From Epiperipatus broadwayi (taxonomy: Eukaryota > Onychophora > Udeonychophora > Euonychophora > Peripatidae), in NCBI GenBank assembly GCA_028023455.1, contig JAQFVV010000323.1:188001-252000 (forward strand): a DNA stretch of 64,000 nt, written 5' to 3'. Below are positions 35,350 through 47,252 of this stretch, piece after piece (within the stretch, counting starts at the first letter, position 1; every line of letters begins with the position of its first letter). The translations under genes were made by a program, and so were the position numbers. The notes below the pieces were generated by a model. It searched no databases. It had not been told where the DNA came from and was given only the letters and a program-made list of their open reading frames with translations.

Positions 35350-38300
35350 AACCTAGTGTTATTGACACTTGGTTTACTTGGCATTATTTCTGCAAAAAAC
35401 AATGCTATTCTTTAAAGAAATAAAAAGATAAAATAACAATAGTAATACTTGATTAATAAAGTATGCTGTTCACTCACTTTGGCATGTTTTGGGTGAATAA
35501 CTAATAGATTTAATAACTCAATGTCATTTTTAAAGAGAGAACATGAATAATTTAATTGAGATATTAATAATTAGAGCAAATTAATATGGTATAAAAGCTA
35601 AACAGTAATTAATTTTGGATGGGTAGAGGGGAGAGTGGGTGAGTGTCTTATCATAAAGCACAATAACTTCTGGTAATTTCTTTTTGTAAAAAAAAAAATA
35701 TATATATATAATGTTTAAAGAATTATACATCACTGATTGTTAATTTAATGTATTTATTATTTTTTTTTATATTGTCAAATTACTTTGTAATCCAGGTAAA
35801 TAATACTAAAACTATATGATTGTAATAGGTTTTTCCTTTCTTTTGTTTATGTTATAATCAAATGATTATTTTTCTGGAAGAGGTCGCTAAAGTAAAAAAA
35901 AAAAAAACAACAACAAAACGAAAGAACCAATTTCATAATCAAGATCTTTTTTTTTTTTTGGAAAAATATAGTCTGCTTTTAGTTTTCAAGGAAGGAACAG
36001 TGCTGAAATTTGGTAACTCAATTTTTTCATTTTATTTTGCAGAAATAAATGTAATCAAAGTAAAATTTTAATAATATAATGTGTGGCTAAAAATTTTTGA
36101 TGAGATATCCTGATTTTCTTTGCCATCTACCTATTTAAGGACCTTTTATACTTAAAAGTTTATTGTCTCGCGCTAAAGTTCAAAAATGACAGATGTAACT
36201 AAAACAGTCACGAAAAATTATATTATATCTAAATTAAGGAAAAGAAGTGATTTCCAAGAAAAAAATAATTATTTATTAACTTTATGTCCTTTATTGATAT
36301 TTTCTTGGTATAGAAAAAAAAAATAATTGAAAGAAATATTTTGAAACCAAGGAAAATCAACTAGAAACATTTTTGCGCTCTTTCTCAATATTGTCTGCCT
36401 TTACAAGTAATGTAGTTACATACGTTAAAATATGTTTTATTCACCAAGAATTGTCTGGAAATAATAATAATGATAAATAAGATTAAATTATGCACCTGTA
36501 TATTTTAAAAAAAAAATATAAAAAAAAATATAAACTTTCTCAGAGTAAATATAGGAAAAGTTATATAGGGGCATTCTTACGGAGAAGTTACCGTTAAAAA
36601 AAAATTTATAATTCCTAAAGTATGAACAAAACCAAATATCTTAGTGACTTAATGATAAAAATAAATGATATATTATATTATACATCAGTTGGAATTATTA
36701 AAACTTCATGTACACGTAAATTGACTGCAGTTATTATCATAATAATCTCTCGGAAAATTGCGCATTTTCGTCCATAAGTAAGCTAGCTAATAAGTATACG
36801 TATCGTCAATAAAAAAAAAATATCGTGTATGTTTATTGTCTATCGTCAACTATTCGTTATGTTAGAATATGTATATTTTATTTTCTTGGATCCCAAAATT
36901 GTAGTAGTTTAATTCAAGTAAGAATTAATCTTCAATTCTGCTATATGTTTCTTTACCTAATTTATTAAACGCACAAAATAAGAGAAAACTTTTATTTAAA
37001 GGAAATAATACCATGCGTTTATTGTTTTTAAACTTGCTTCGTGAAATACGACTGGATAAAGCTCTTCACCTGGACCAGTTGCTCAACAGAAAAACATTTT
37101 CTAATGAGAGAGTATGCACTTGTTAATTAATGATTGTTTAAACTAAGTTATAAATGATATGTATTTTTTTTTATATCACATAGATTAAAGTCTGTATGGT
37201 CAAGTGATATTTAATAGCCTTGTAATGACAAAGGTATGTTTTAATATAATTATTATAGGTTAAGTTGATATTTAACACGAAAAAAAAAAAATCTATAAAA
37301 TATGTTTTAATTAGTACATACAATTGTAGGTAGAAATTTTGTATGTTAGATACGTAAAAGAAAAAAAAATATTTAGATATTTAAGGGGTAAAATAAATAT
37401 TGAAAATTATCAGAAGTAACTAAAAAAAAAAAAATGCTATAACAAAATATTTCTTGTTAAAGTTTTGAAACGAATTTATACTGTATTAATTGAGGAATTT
37501 ATTCCTAATTATTTTTAAATAACATATCCACTTTATTTAGTTTAAGATAGTATGCTACCAACTATTTTTGAATGTTCCTTTATTAAAATTAAAATTATTA
37601 TACTTTTATTCTATGAGGTCCATTGATTTCAGATGTTGATCAAAGTATACACGGTAACATAAGTTTATTATAATCAGTGTATTTACTTATCCTGCCCAGA
37701 TATAGCATTGGTGTATGCTTAGTATTCGCATAGGTAATAATTATAATGTATTTATTTTGTGGGATAAAAAAAAAAGATCTCCCCAAAAGCTTTGTTTTCC
37801 ATGAGAGGAAGATTTTAAATATAATGTTCGGGTATGTTTATAGCCCAAGTGATCGATTCTCATAGATAGGACGATCAAGAATTTATCTAGCATTTAGTAT
37901 GCTTCATTCGTTTAAATCCCAGGAGAGGATTGTATTTGGTGTGTGTTCATTGTATGCCCAAGTAAGAGGCAAGAAACCACCAAAATATTTTAATGTAGTA
38001 GATTACTTTACAAACCTTCGTGGTTATTCCATATTCCTCATGTGAAAATAAAGATAGCTCCACCATGGAAGGTGTTGATTATTGTGCTTAATTTTGAAAG
38101 TTCGGGCAAGATAAAGGTTATATTGGAGGTGTTAGTTCCTCAAGATCCACTTTAGTATAAATAGTGTGTTAGTAACTAAGATCAATATCTGTATTGTGCT
38201 GCTAAATATTGCTAGTATTTGACAAGTAAATCAATGGAGAACGTAATTAAAATTGCGTAGTTTTAAAACGCTTATTTAATGAAGGAATATTCAAATGCAA

Positions 38301-39709
38301 TATTTAATTCTGGTTATTAACTAAATAATACTCATATTTAAAATTATACGTATGAATAAAATTTGTATTATAACTTAAGTTAGCATTAAGTTAAATGTAA
38401 GATGGTAAGTGTAACTTCTGATAACTGGCCTATAATTAGAATAGGTTATCCTATTAAAGACCATAAATAAAGTAAATGTATTAGAAATAAATTTAATATT
38501 TTGCGTATTGCATATGATGGGATTAATCATTTAAAAAAAAAAAAAAAACAAAAACAAAAATAGTTAGTCAATAATTTTGAATAAAAGCTTCTACAAGGTT
38601 ACCAAAATTTAATAAACAATGTATTGGTAATGAAATGTACTTTTAGTTAATCAATCCATATGATTGCATACAGGAGAAGTAGTAACCTCTAGTCCATAAC
38701 CAAAAGAGTATACAGATTAATGTCAGTTATATTTTATATTTTTGTATTACTATGGGATTATTGAATAAATGTTCATATATTTTTTTTTGTGATAATAATA
38801 AATTATAGTCTTGTTAAAATTTGTTGTAGATTCATTTTTTGTTTTTATATGCTAAATATAAGTGTTTGCACAATATTTGCAAAACCTTTTCTTGAGTCCG
38901 AAATCATTCCAAATTCTTAAAAAAAAACTTAATATACCAGATAAATAAAGTTAAGCAGATCGGAATATGTCATTATATTTTAGTTTAATGATAATTATTT
39001 ATGGAGTTGAAAACTTAAGACTAAACATTCACCTTTGTATTAAAAAAAAAAAAAAAATGAATTTATTCCCAAACCATTAACTTTGGTTGCACATTATTCC
39101 ATTCCCATTTAGTTAAATTGTCTAAGTAATAAATCTTAATTATATTATTGTGTTGTCATGGATGATGGAAGGACACAAAAAGCACCCTTGTCTTTTTATT
39201 ATTCTGACTGAGATTCTGAAAAAAAAAAAGGTCTGTGTTATTCAAAATTATACGTCATTATTGAATAGAATTATCATCTCTTTAAATAATATAGCAGTTG
39301 ATATGAGAGATGAAGACACATTGAATTTAAGTAAAATAAATGTTTCCTATAGCCGACCAGAATGCCAGTCATATGCGACAACACAATACTGCTGAGCATT
39401 TCCTTACATGAAACAAAGAACCCTGAGATTAATATTATTATAATTATTCTTTAAATTAATAAGTGATCAATTATTGTTATTATTACAATCGTGGCATAGC
39501 TTAAGAGAATTGAATGTACAATTGTATTATATGAAAAGTATTTTAGATCATATTGGAAAATTAATGGATATGTTGCTTTTATTTTGGTTGCCTTAACAAC
39601 AACCTGTGTAAAGTAGTGTCCTGGGTGCAAATAATAATAATCCAAAATAAATAAATAATACTGGGTTAGAATATATATATATATATATATTAGAGATTAT
39701 TTATCTTTT
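35347..39709. other. Intronic DNA, no supported exon
   Basis: AT-rich with many A-runs. A 37-codon open frame at 37013-37126 (MRLLFLNLLREIRLDKALHL at its start) has better codon composition than its surroundings but no recognised domain. Around 37840-37990 there is a slightly GC-richer block with TTTAAATCCCAGGA, possibly a worn SINE. Nothing else stands out. Confidence 0.35.
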
Positions 39710-40290
39710 TCAAATAAGTGATCATGTGTATCACTTATATAAAATGGATTGGCTAGCTGTGCCAAGTTTGAAAGTCCCTTATAATTACATTAAGTTCAGT
39801 ATTGACATTACACATGTATTTAAATATTGCATATTTAGCCTGTATTCTTCCCATTTCTCTTCTGTATAACTGAATGGGCATATTAAGGTTCTAGGTGTGA
39901 GAGGTCAAATTGATTTTAGGTGTACATCGGTATGACAATAATTTTGGCATTATCAAGGGTTTTCAGCAATTTATCATTAGATTTTCAATGACATGGATGG
40001 CTGAACTGTTTGAGAGTTGAGAAGATTGAACCTTGTCCATTATTGCTTGAAGATTTGCTATCTTAACGTAAACTGAGCAGTAATTGCATATATACATAGG
40101 AGTTGATCTGGACCAAATGATGAGGGCTTGTTCAGCATAAAATAAATATATTAATATTTTTTCCACGTGTATGCGGTCATATGTGTCAGTAGTATAAGAT
40201 AGATTGAATATCTGAGTTTGAAAGTCTTAGTTTAACTCCCTCATAATTACATTAAGTTTAGTATAGAAAATGTAGATGTATTTAAATATT
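39710..40290 (+). repeat. 472-bp repeat family, about 1.2 units
   Basis: The block with ATCATGTGTATCA...TTTGAAAGTC occurs at about 39720 and again at about 40177, a period near 457 bp. The element is thus one unit plus a partial second in the same orientation, as at 62285. It ends about 120 bp before the exon at 40408. Confidence 0.75.
40104..40162 (+). ncRNA. Decayed hammerhead copy in the 472-bp family
   Basis: GATCTGGACCAA is followed by ATGATGA in place of CTGATGA, a stem II region GGGCTTGTTCAGCA, and TAAA in place of GAAA. Position and stems match the better copies. Predicted inactive. Confidence 0.4.
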
Positions 40291-40407
40291 ATCTATATAT
40301 AGGATAAAATTTTAAAAATATATCTGATTACTGTATTTATATATATTCAATTAAATAATTACGTATATTACTTTGAAAAAATACACATTGAATTATATAT
40401 ATATTAG

Positions 40408-40561
40408 ATTAGTGGACAGCTGTCCAATATTGAAAACATGACATTAAGTGTGGCTACCATTGAGATTAACGAAAGTGATAATGGAGAACAATATACTTGC
40501 AAAGCCTTAAACGAAGCTACAACTGAACCTTTGATGGCCCACATTAACTTTACTGTATATT
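40408..40561 (+). CDS. Exon of the Ig-superfamily gene (second half of the I-set domain)
   Basis: The acceptor is TATATATATTAG at 40407. The exon has 51 codons plus one base, then the donor ATT|GTAAGA. It reads ISGQLSNIENMTLSVATIEI, then the F-strand signature ESDNGEQYTCKA (Asp-Asn-Gly-x-x-Tyr-x-Cys), and ends HINFTVY, the G strand. With the exon at 22341 it forms one full Ig domain: Cys in INLSC, Trp in TWWK, Cys in YTCKA. Sequons NMT, NES and NFT are present. The phase-1 end is the usual boundary between Ig domains, so the gene continues downstream, but no convincing next exon is found before 64000. The Asp-Asn-Gly spacing again suits nephrin/Kirre relatives. Confidence 0.87.
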
Positions 40562-40695
40562 GTAAGAAATTTGATATTTTAATTTTAAAACATACTTTTA
40601 ATTTTTAATAACAAAATATAATCGCCTACATTCTTATTAAACCAATAATGTTTTGTATATTGTAAAATTAATAGTCATTTTCATTGCATAAATAT

Positions 40696-40696
40696 T

Positions 40697-40748
<52 letters not shown>
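40696..40748. repeat. (TC)n(TA)n microsatellite
   Basis: A TC run passes directly into a TA run and borders the ribozyme-bearing array. Confidence 0.95.
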
Positions 40749-40749
<1 letters not shown>

Positions 40750-40925
40750 CAAAGGACTAAACATCACGTGATCACTATCTCATACTAGCACATAATTGTT
40801 ATTAAACAATTCAAAACAAAGCAAAACTCTCCATATAGTAGTGCCATCTTGTGTTATCAAGAGCAATCAATGGATGCCAGAAGGCTTGTGCATAAAATCC
40901 CTATCTAGTGCCTGCTCATCAAATA

Positions 40926-40967
40926 TCCCCAGACTAGTTTCTGGCTTGTGGCCTTCATCAGTGAGGA
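40926..40967 (-). ncRNA. Hammerhead ribozyme, array unit 1
   Basis: On the minus strand the core CTGATGA and GAAA are canonical. Stem II is GGC/GCC with an A-A at its base and loop CACAA. Stem III is one or two pairs around CTAG, the cleavage triplet is GTC, and stem I is TGGGGA with TTCCTCA. This is the best-preserved copy of the array type, and the predicted cut lies between 40932 and 40931. Confidence 0.7.
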
Positions 40968-41380
40968 ACCTTGGATCTAAGAGCACTGCCCTTATATCTT
41001 AGGATCTAATGCAACCCTCCAGAACCCACCTTTTATCTCTATTTAACTACAAAACTATGAGAATGAAATTGAATATTTTCCATCCAAGCTCAATAGCTTA
41101 TACAGTCATATGAGTCTGAACTCAATTCAGCACCCATACATTTTGGAGTCTTTGACTCTTTAACAACTATAGCAGCACCTCTATCCTATTAGGCAGGATT
41201 GGTGTTAAACCACTAAACATCACAGATCACTATCTCATACTAGCACATAATTGTTATTAAACAATTCAAAATAAAGCAAAACTTTCCATATAGTAGTGCC
41301 ATCTTGTGCTAACAAGAGCAATCAATGGATGCCAGAAGGCTTGTGCATAAAATCCCTATCTAGTGCCTACTCATCAAATA

Positions 41381-41422
41381 TCCCCAGACTAGTTTCTGGC
41401 TTGTGGCTTTCATCAGTGAGGA
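41381..41422 (-). ncRNA. Hammerhead ribozyme, array unit 2
   Basis: Same fold as unit 1: CTGATGA, GAAA and GTC are all kept, and stem I is TGGGGA/TCCTCA. One stem II pair is changed (AGCC instead of GGCC). Confidence 0.65.
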
Positions 41423-41863
41423 GCCTTGGATCTGAGAGCACTGCACCTAGATTTTACGATATAATACAACCCTCCAGCACCCACCTTTCAACTCTATTTA
41501 AATACTAAACTATGAGAATGAAATTGAAAACACAATTAATATTTTTAATCCAAGATCAATAGCTTATATGGTCATATGGGTCTGAACTCAATTCAGCACC
41601 CATACATTTTGGTGTCTTTGGCTCTTTAATGACCATAGCCACCTCTATCCCATTAGATTGGTGTTAAACCACTAAACATCACATGATCACTGTCTCACAC
41701 TAGCACATAATTGTTATTAAACAGTTCAAAACAAAGCAAAACTCTCCCTATAGTAGTGCCATCTTGTGCTAACAAGAACAATCAATGGATAGAGTTAAAA
41801 GGTGGGGGCTTGAGGGTTGCATTAGATCCTAAGATCTAGGTGCAGTGCTTTCAGATCCAAGGC

Positions 41864-41905
41864 TTCTCACTGATGAAGACCACAAGCCAGAAACTAGTCT
41901 GGGGA
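41864..41905 (+). ncRNA. Hammerhead ribozyme, inverted unit 3
   Basis: CTGATGA at 41870-41876, GAAA at 41890-41893 and GTC ending at 41899. Stem I TTCTCA/TGGGGA pairs with G-U wobbles. One stem II pair is broken (GAC against GCC). Confidence 0.6.
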
Positions 41906-42324
41906 TAGTGGATCAGTAGGCACTAGATAGAGATTTTATGCACCAGTCTTCTGGCATCCATTGATTGCTCTTGTTAGCACAAGATGACACTACTATATGG
42001 AGAGTTTTCCTTTGTTTTGAATTGTTTAATAACAATTATGTGCTAGTATGAGATAGTGATCATTTGATTTTTAGTGTTTTAACACCAATCCTGCCTAATA
42101 GGATAGAGGTGGCTATGGTTTTTAAAGAGCCAAAGACACCAAAATGTATGGATGCTGAATTGAGTTCAGACCCATATGACCATATAAGCTATTGAGCTTG
42201 GATTGAAAATATTGTGTTTTCAATTTCATTCTCATAGTTTTGTAGTTAAATAGAGTTAAAAGGTGGGTGCTGAAGGGTTGCATTAGATCCTAAGATCTAG
42301 GTGCAGTGCTCTTTGATCAAAGGC

Positions 42325-42366
42325 TCCTCACTGATGAAGGCCACAAGCAAGAAAGTAGTCTGGGGT
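42325..42366 (+). ncRNA. Hammerhead ribozyme, inverted unit 4
   Basis: CTGATGA at 42331-42337, GAAA at 42351-42354 and GTC ending at 42360. Stem I TCCTCA/TGGGG is kept. Stem II has one mismatch (GGC against GCA), and the C-G pair of stem III is lost. Confidence 0.55.
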
Positions 42367-42490
42367 TATTGGATGAGTAGGCACTAGATAGGGATTTTAT
42401 GCACAAGCCTTCTGGCATCGATTGATTGCTCTTGTTAGCACAAGGTGGCACTACTATATGGAGAGTTTTGCTTTGTTTTGAATTGTTTAT

Positions 42491-44696
42491 AGTAAAGGAA
42501 TCATATATTGTAACAATGAATCAATAAAGTGAAAGACAAAAATTGAAAAATAAAAATGACTATTCTGAATAGCTTACAGATTTAAGTCTATCTCTTAAAT
42601 AAAATATGTTCTTTTGGACTAGCCATAATTTATAATGGATAATATAAAATAATAGACTGCTCATTATTAGACAACTAATATCATAAATGAAACTGACTAT
42701 CAGTAAATGGCCTCGGTTTAGTTAACCACAAATATAATGAAAATATTGTAACTGAAGAGGAATAGTTGATATGCAACTATCGCATATTTGAACAACTACA
42801 TATAATAAATATAATTATAAACCAAGTTGTTTTATCCATAGAAGATTCATGCATTTTAAAATATTACTAATAAGTAAATGTGTCATTGGTCATACTCATG
42901 CCTAGCAAAAAAGGCAAAATTCTTTAAACAATGTTTTACTAGGTAGAGAGGTATACCATGGAATATATTACAGGATATGATGAAATCATTTTATAATGAT
43001 TCATGCAGTTGTAATTCAAAGTATGTATGTTAATAACATATAACTTTATTAAGGTAAACATTAATTTACTTGTGCTAATGAAAATAAAGAACAACTTATA
43101 ACAATGATTAACATTATATAATGTACATTTATAATGAACCATCACCATAGTATAATTAGATATGATATATAATTTGTAATTAAAATTATAATTGCATATA
43201 GTCAAAAAAGGGTTAACTATAGATTTACTTTCATGCAAATATAAATTAAAATATGCATAAAATTTTAATGGTATTATTTTTAAAATCAAGTAATATTTTT
43301 ATAAAGTCATTTATAATTTTAAACTAAGTTATGCAATGACTATTTGTGTTTTAATTGATCATTTACATTACCTGATTGTTGTTATTTAAGTTAATGAATG
43401 ACTAATCAATATTATTAGTTTAAAAAAATATATTTTTTTTATAAATATTTATAAATTTTATCATTTTCCTTAAACTGTTGTTGATAAATAATTTTTTGAG
43501 TGTCTGTCATTATTAGCATATATAAAACTTTGATTTAACTTTTTTATCTTGCAGCATTTCCTTTGGAATCTTCATTCTAGAACACACATATGTGAAGTTC
43601 AATAGGTATTCTAATCCTTGAATATTATCCCGATGTTTTTCTTTGTCAAAATTGCAATCTATGTACATTTTGTAGTCTTAGATTCATGGAGGTCAGCATA
43701 GCATTTTATTGTTAATCATTCCATTTAAATCACAGACATGTAATGGTAACAACTTCTGCCCCTTTCCTTTCAAAGTTCTTTACTCAAAATATATTTTCTT
43801 GATTGCAAAACCACAATTTATTTATAGTAAGTTAAGATTAAATCACAAAACATTTTAAAGAAAATAAATTATGAAAACGTTTCTGTCTCTATAGTAAGAC
43901 AAATAATGCGATCTATATTTTTAAACACTAGCTTTGAACATGAGATTTTTTTATTATAATTTAATAAAGCATTGTTATCATCTGATATTTATTTTCTTAA
44001 ATAAATGATCCATTTATTCCAGATTTATTCAAAACAAAAATAAACATATTTACGTTAAATACATGACTTTAAATTGTTTTCTTTATTTGATAACTTATAA
44101 ACTGTAGAGAAATAACAAATGTAGATATAAACACACAGCAATATATATAATATCTGTTACTTAAAATTATTGTACCAACAATAAAGACATCAAATGTAAT
44201 GATAATTAACTGTTATATACAATCTTTCAATCTACAGAAATACTTTTGGTAAATGACTTAACTCTTTTCAACTGCTTTTAGGATCCCAAAACATATTAGA
44301 AGCAAACAAAATCCCAGAAATTCAAAATTTTAATGTTAGCAGCTTGTCTATTAATTATATTAATTTTATTTCCAATTATGAATATTGCCTTCTTAATTTT
44401 CTTTTATTGTGGTTTCTCTATTCATGAAGAATCTTAATACTTTAAGATCAAACTTAAATTTATATTTACATGGACTATCATGATCCATGAAACTGAAGCA
44501 GTCACTAATCACTGCTATTTTTACTTTTTACGTTTGTATACCAATTTATGCTTCTTTAATTTTTTCTCTATTCTGCATTTTAATTCACATATATATAATA
44601 ACATACATTCACAAGCAATTTAATATGCAACATTACTTTTGTGCTTGACTGGTATGACGCTTTTAAAATTATTCACAAAATATAACCTTATATATA
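42491..44696. other. Downstream intron, no supported exon
   Basis: A strong acceptor (TTTTTTATCTTGCAG) ends at 43554. Joined to the exon ending at 40561 it would add only SFPLESSF and a stop at 43578, so it is at best an alternative terminal exon. The rest is AT-rich and featureless. Confidence 0.35.
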
Positions 44697-46729
44697 TTAT
44701 AACGATCGAAATGAAAGTGAAGATCGAATCTAACCACAAACTACAATATCTGCTCTACGGGGCACCATCTAGGCATTTAAACCTAGAAAAATTTATAGAG
44801 TAGGCAGATACACGCTGTTAAGATTCCACTTTATTTAAATATTCAGATCGTTAGCCCAAGTCACTAGCTCAGTGGAGTAGCAGAGATAATAAAATATAAA
44901 TTTTATATCTTAAATATAAAAGAATAAAAGCCACTGCCAGAAATTAACACATAAAAATATTTATTTACGCACATATAAATTAACATTAAAATTTTGAGGA
45001 ATAAATTCAACATTTTAGATTTTTCTATTAATCTTTAGTTTTACATTTAAGTAAATTACAACCATGAGTTTAATATTTATTTAGTGAGTCGATTATGAAT
45101 AGACTACATAGATCTGCATTTGAAAAGAAAATATTCTTCCCAGATTTAACCTTAGGCAACAAATTTCGCAATCAAACCAGCGCCAATCCATCTGATACAT
45201 TTATGTATTCAATGTAGCATGAAAATACGACAACACAAAATACTATACTGTCAGGAATGTACATCTGAACAGCATGTAGAATTAGAGAAAAAATTGTCTC
45301 TCTACCAATCAGGAATGCGACATGTGTTGGCGAGTAGAACAATAAACATAAAACTCCATAGGAATGGTCTGCGGTCCTTTGCCATCTTACAAACCCATCC
45401 ATAGGCAAACAGAAGGTTGTGGCATATATATATATATATAATCCTGCCCATAGCGGATCTCATACTACATCTACAATTACACAAATATATCCAATCCATT
45501 GAACCAATTCAACTACGAAATGAATAAGCTAAGATTACCCTCCCTTAATATAACTTTACAAAACTATATAGCCATTCACGCCCGACTTAAATTTAACATT
45601 TAAATACATTCGCACAGATTATTTTTATAAATTTGTTTTTAAAATGTTGAGTATAGATCGGCTGCACAGATTCCACGGTCAAAAACATCCAAATTAAACA
45701 CAATCGATCAAAATACAAAATTATCGATAACGTCAATTGCAAAAGGGAATACACAAGGCCTCATGGCATTCATCGTAAGATGCCCACATTAACATTGTTG
45801 ACCTATATATTCTAATCAAATGTGAAAACTTCAACATAATCAACCGCTAACGAATCTATGCAACATCTATACCCAACCTAAATTTCATCATTTAAAATTT
45901 AAACAATAAATAATTTATACAATAAAAGAAAAAAAATGGAAATGATTTTTATCAATCAGAAAACATATAAAATTAAACATTATTAATTTGATTTTAAACT
46001 TAAAAAAGTCAGATAGAAGTTCATAAGCTTGAACGAAAGTTCTTAATTATTTTTAAATTTAGAGTTCATGTCAATATAGCTTACGGTAGAAGAGTCCAGG
46101 TTTCTGCTTTTAATTCCCGTGACGCCTCCATTGGAAGATAATGTTCTGGAGATGGCAATAGCTGGTTCAAGGTATCACAGTCTTTTTATTTTTTTTTATA
46201 GAGTTTGGTATGTGCGTCCTACCACATCTCTCAAACACAAAACACTGGAACTGTCAGAAAAAAACTGTATTTCCCTTTTTATATTATCCACACAGATTCA
46301 ATCAACAAAACGTCACTAATCCATCACTTTCATTAGGGTCCAAGCCAAGGCTTAGTGCTTCCATTGGTCAAGCTAATTTCTCTTTATTTTCTTATCTATC
46401 TTTCATCAGATCATTTTAATTATACAAGAGCCCAAGGCTAGCTTGCTTTTCAAACAATTTATAAACAATCATTTCCATTTACAGATTACAAGAATTAATT
46501 AATACCTGTTTTTATTTTTAAATCTTGTACTTTTTTTTATTAAAAAGTACGTTCAAATACTTATTTATTTGTTTTTTTAAAAAAAAATATTTTTAAAGTT
46601 TGGCATCTGTGCGAATGTATATACGTTTAACAAACATTTTAATTTTAGCGTTTAGTTTTTTACTTTTATTTGCGAACTTTTAAGTTTTTATTTTAAATTA
46701 ATGTAACGACATATTTATATATTGTTACA
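44697..46729 (+). repeat. 2-kb LTR-like repeat, copy 1
   Basis: About 2.03 kb, nearly identical to 47253-49277 in the same orientation. It starts TTATAACGATCGAAATGAAA and ends ATTGTTACA. The ends suggest an ancestral TGTAACGAT...ATCGTTACA, i.e. TG...CA with short inverted repeats as in LTRs. A 78-codon minus frame is open in both copies, but its differences are mostly amino-acid changing, so it is not clearly a gene. Confidence 0.8.
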
Positions 46730-47252
46730 TATCAGTAAACTTCCTCAAAAAACAAAAACATTAAAAAAAAAAATTTACTTAGTGTTAGTAATTACGTTAC
46801 ACAAATTGATTATATATGAAAATTTCAAAAGGACAAAACTTTTTTTTTTACAAGACAAAACAGTAATTACACACAAATATAATGATTTAAAAAAAAATTG
46901 ACTGTTGATTTCCTATTACCAGCTAAATTTCTGCCCCCTCCCTTCCAAGTTTCATTTCTCCTACCTTTAACTATTACTTAGGCAAGTTGAACGATTAGAT
47001 TTTAATTTAACAAGACTTTTTAAAAAAAAAATTATGATTTATATTTATTATTACGTTTTATTCCTCGCATTTATATTTACATATGTGCAATTTTTCTTAC
47101 TGGCAGTACCTTTAAGACCAAAAATTCAAACTGTAACTTCATGTCAATACAACAAATATATTTATACTAATTTCAGGAAAAATATTATGAGCATGATTCA
47201 CTTTTAAAATTCTCAGGGCACTCGTGTTTATTAAAGATCGGCGGGTAGCCAG
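46730..47252. other. Spacer between the two 2-kb repeats
   Basis: The 523-bp spacer has no coding frame, primer-binding site or polypurine tract that I can recognise. If the repeats are LTRs this is a minimal internal region; otherwise it is host intron between two insertions. An acceptor-like TTTTTCTTACTGGCAG ends at about 47107, but the sequence after it does not look like an Ig domain. Confidence 0.45.

Larger units (their letters stand above)
40749..42490. repeat. Array of a 460-bp unit: direct copies then inverted copies
   Basis: Unit 1 starts at about 40755 (CTAAACATCACGTGATCAC) and unit 2 at about 41213, 455-460 bp later. A third starts at about 41665 and is cut at about 41787, where the sequence flips. 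Two inverted copies follow to about 42490, ending AATTGTTTATAG. Each of the four fuller units contains a hammerhead-like core. The open frames at 40796 and 41296 are simply the same unit read twice and show no protein family. Confidence 0.9.

Noticed and set aside
37013-37126. 37-codon frame with balanced codons
   Set aside because: Too short, no domain and no clear splice or promoter context.
40796-41508. Similar 68-70 codon frames in consecutive array units
   Set aside because: They are the same repeat read twice and overlap the antisense hammerhead; no protein family is recognised.
46390-46440. CTGATGA box on the minus strand of the 2-kb repeat
   Set aside because: No stem II hairpin followed by GAAA at the right distance, so not a hammerhead.
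47090-47200. Acceptor-like TTACTGGCAG followed by an open frame between the two 2-kb repeats
   Set aside because: The phase fits the exon at 40561, but the translation has no Ig pattern, no donor follows before the stop, and the stretch may be inside an LTR-like element.
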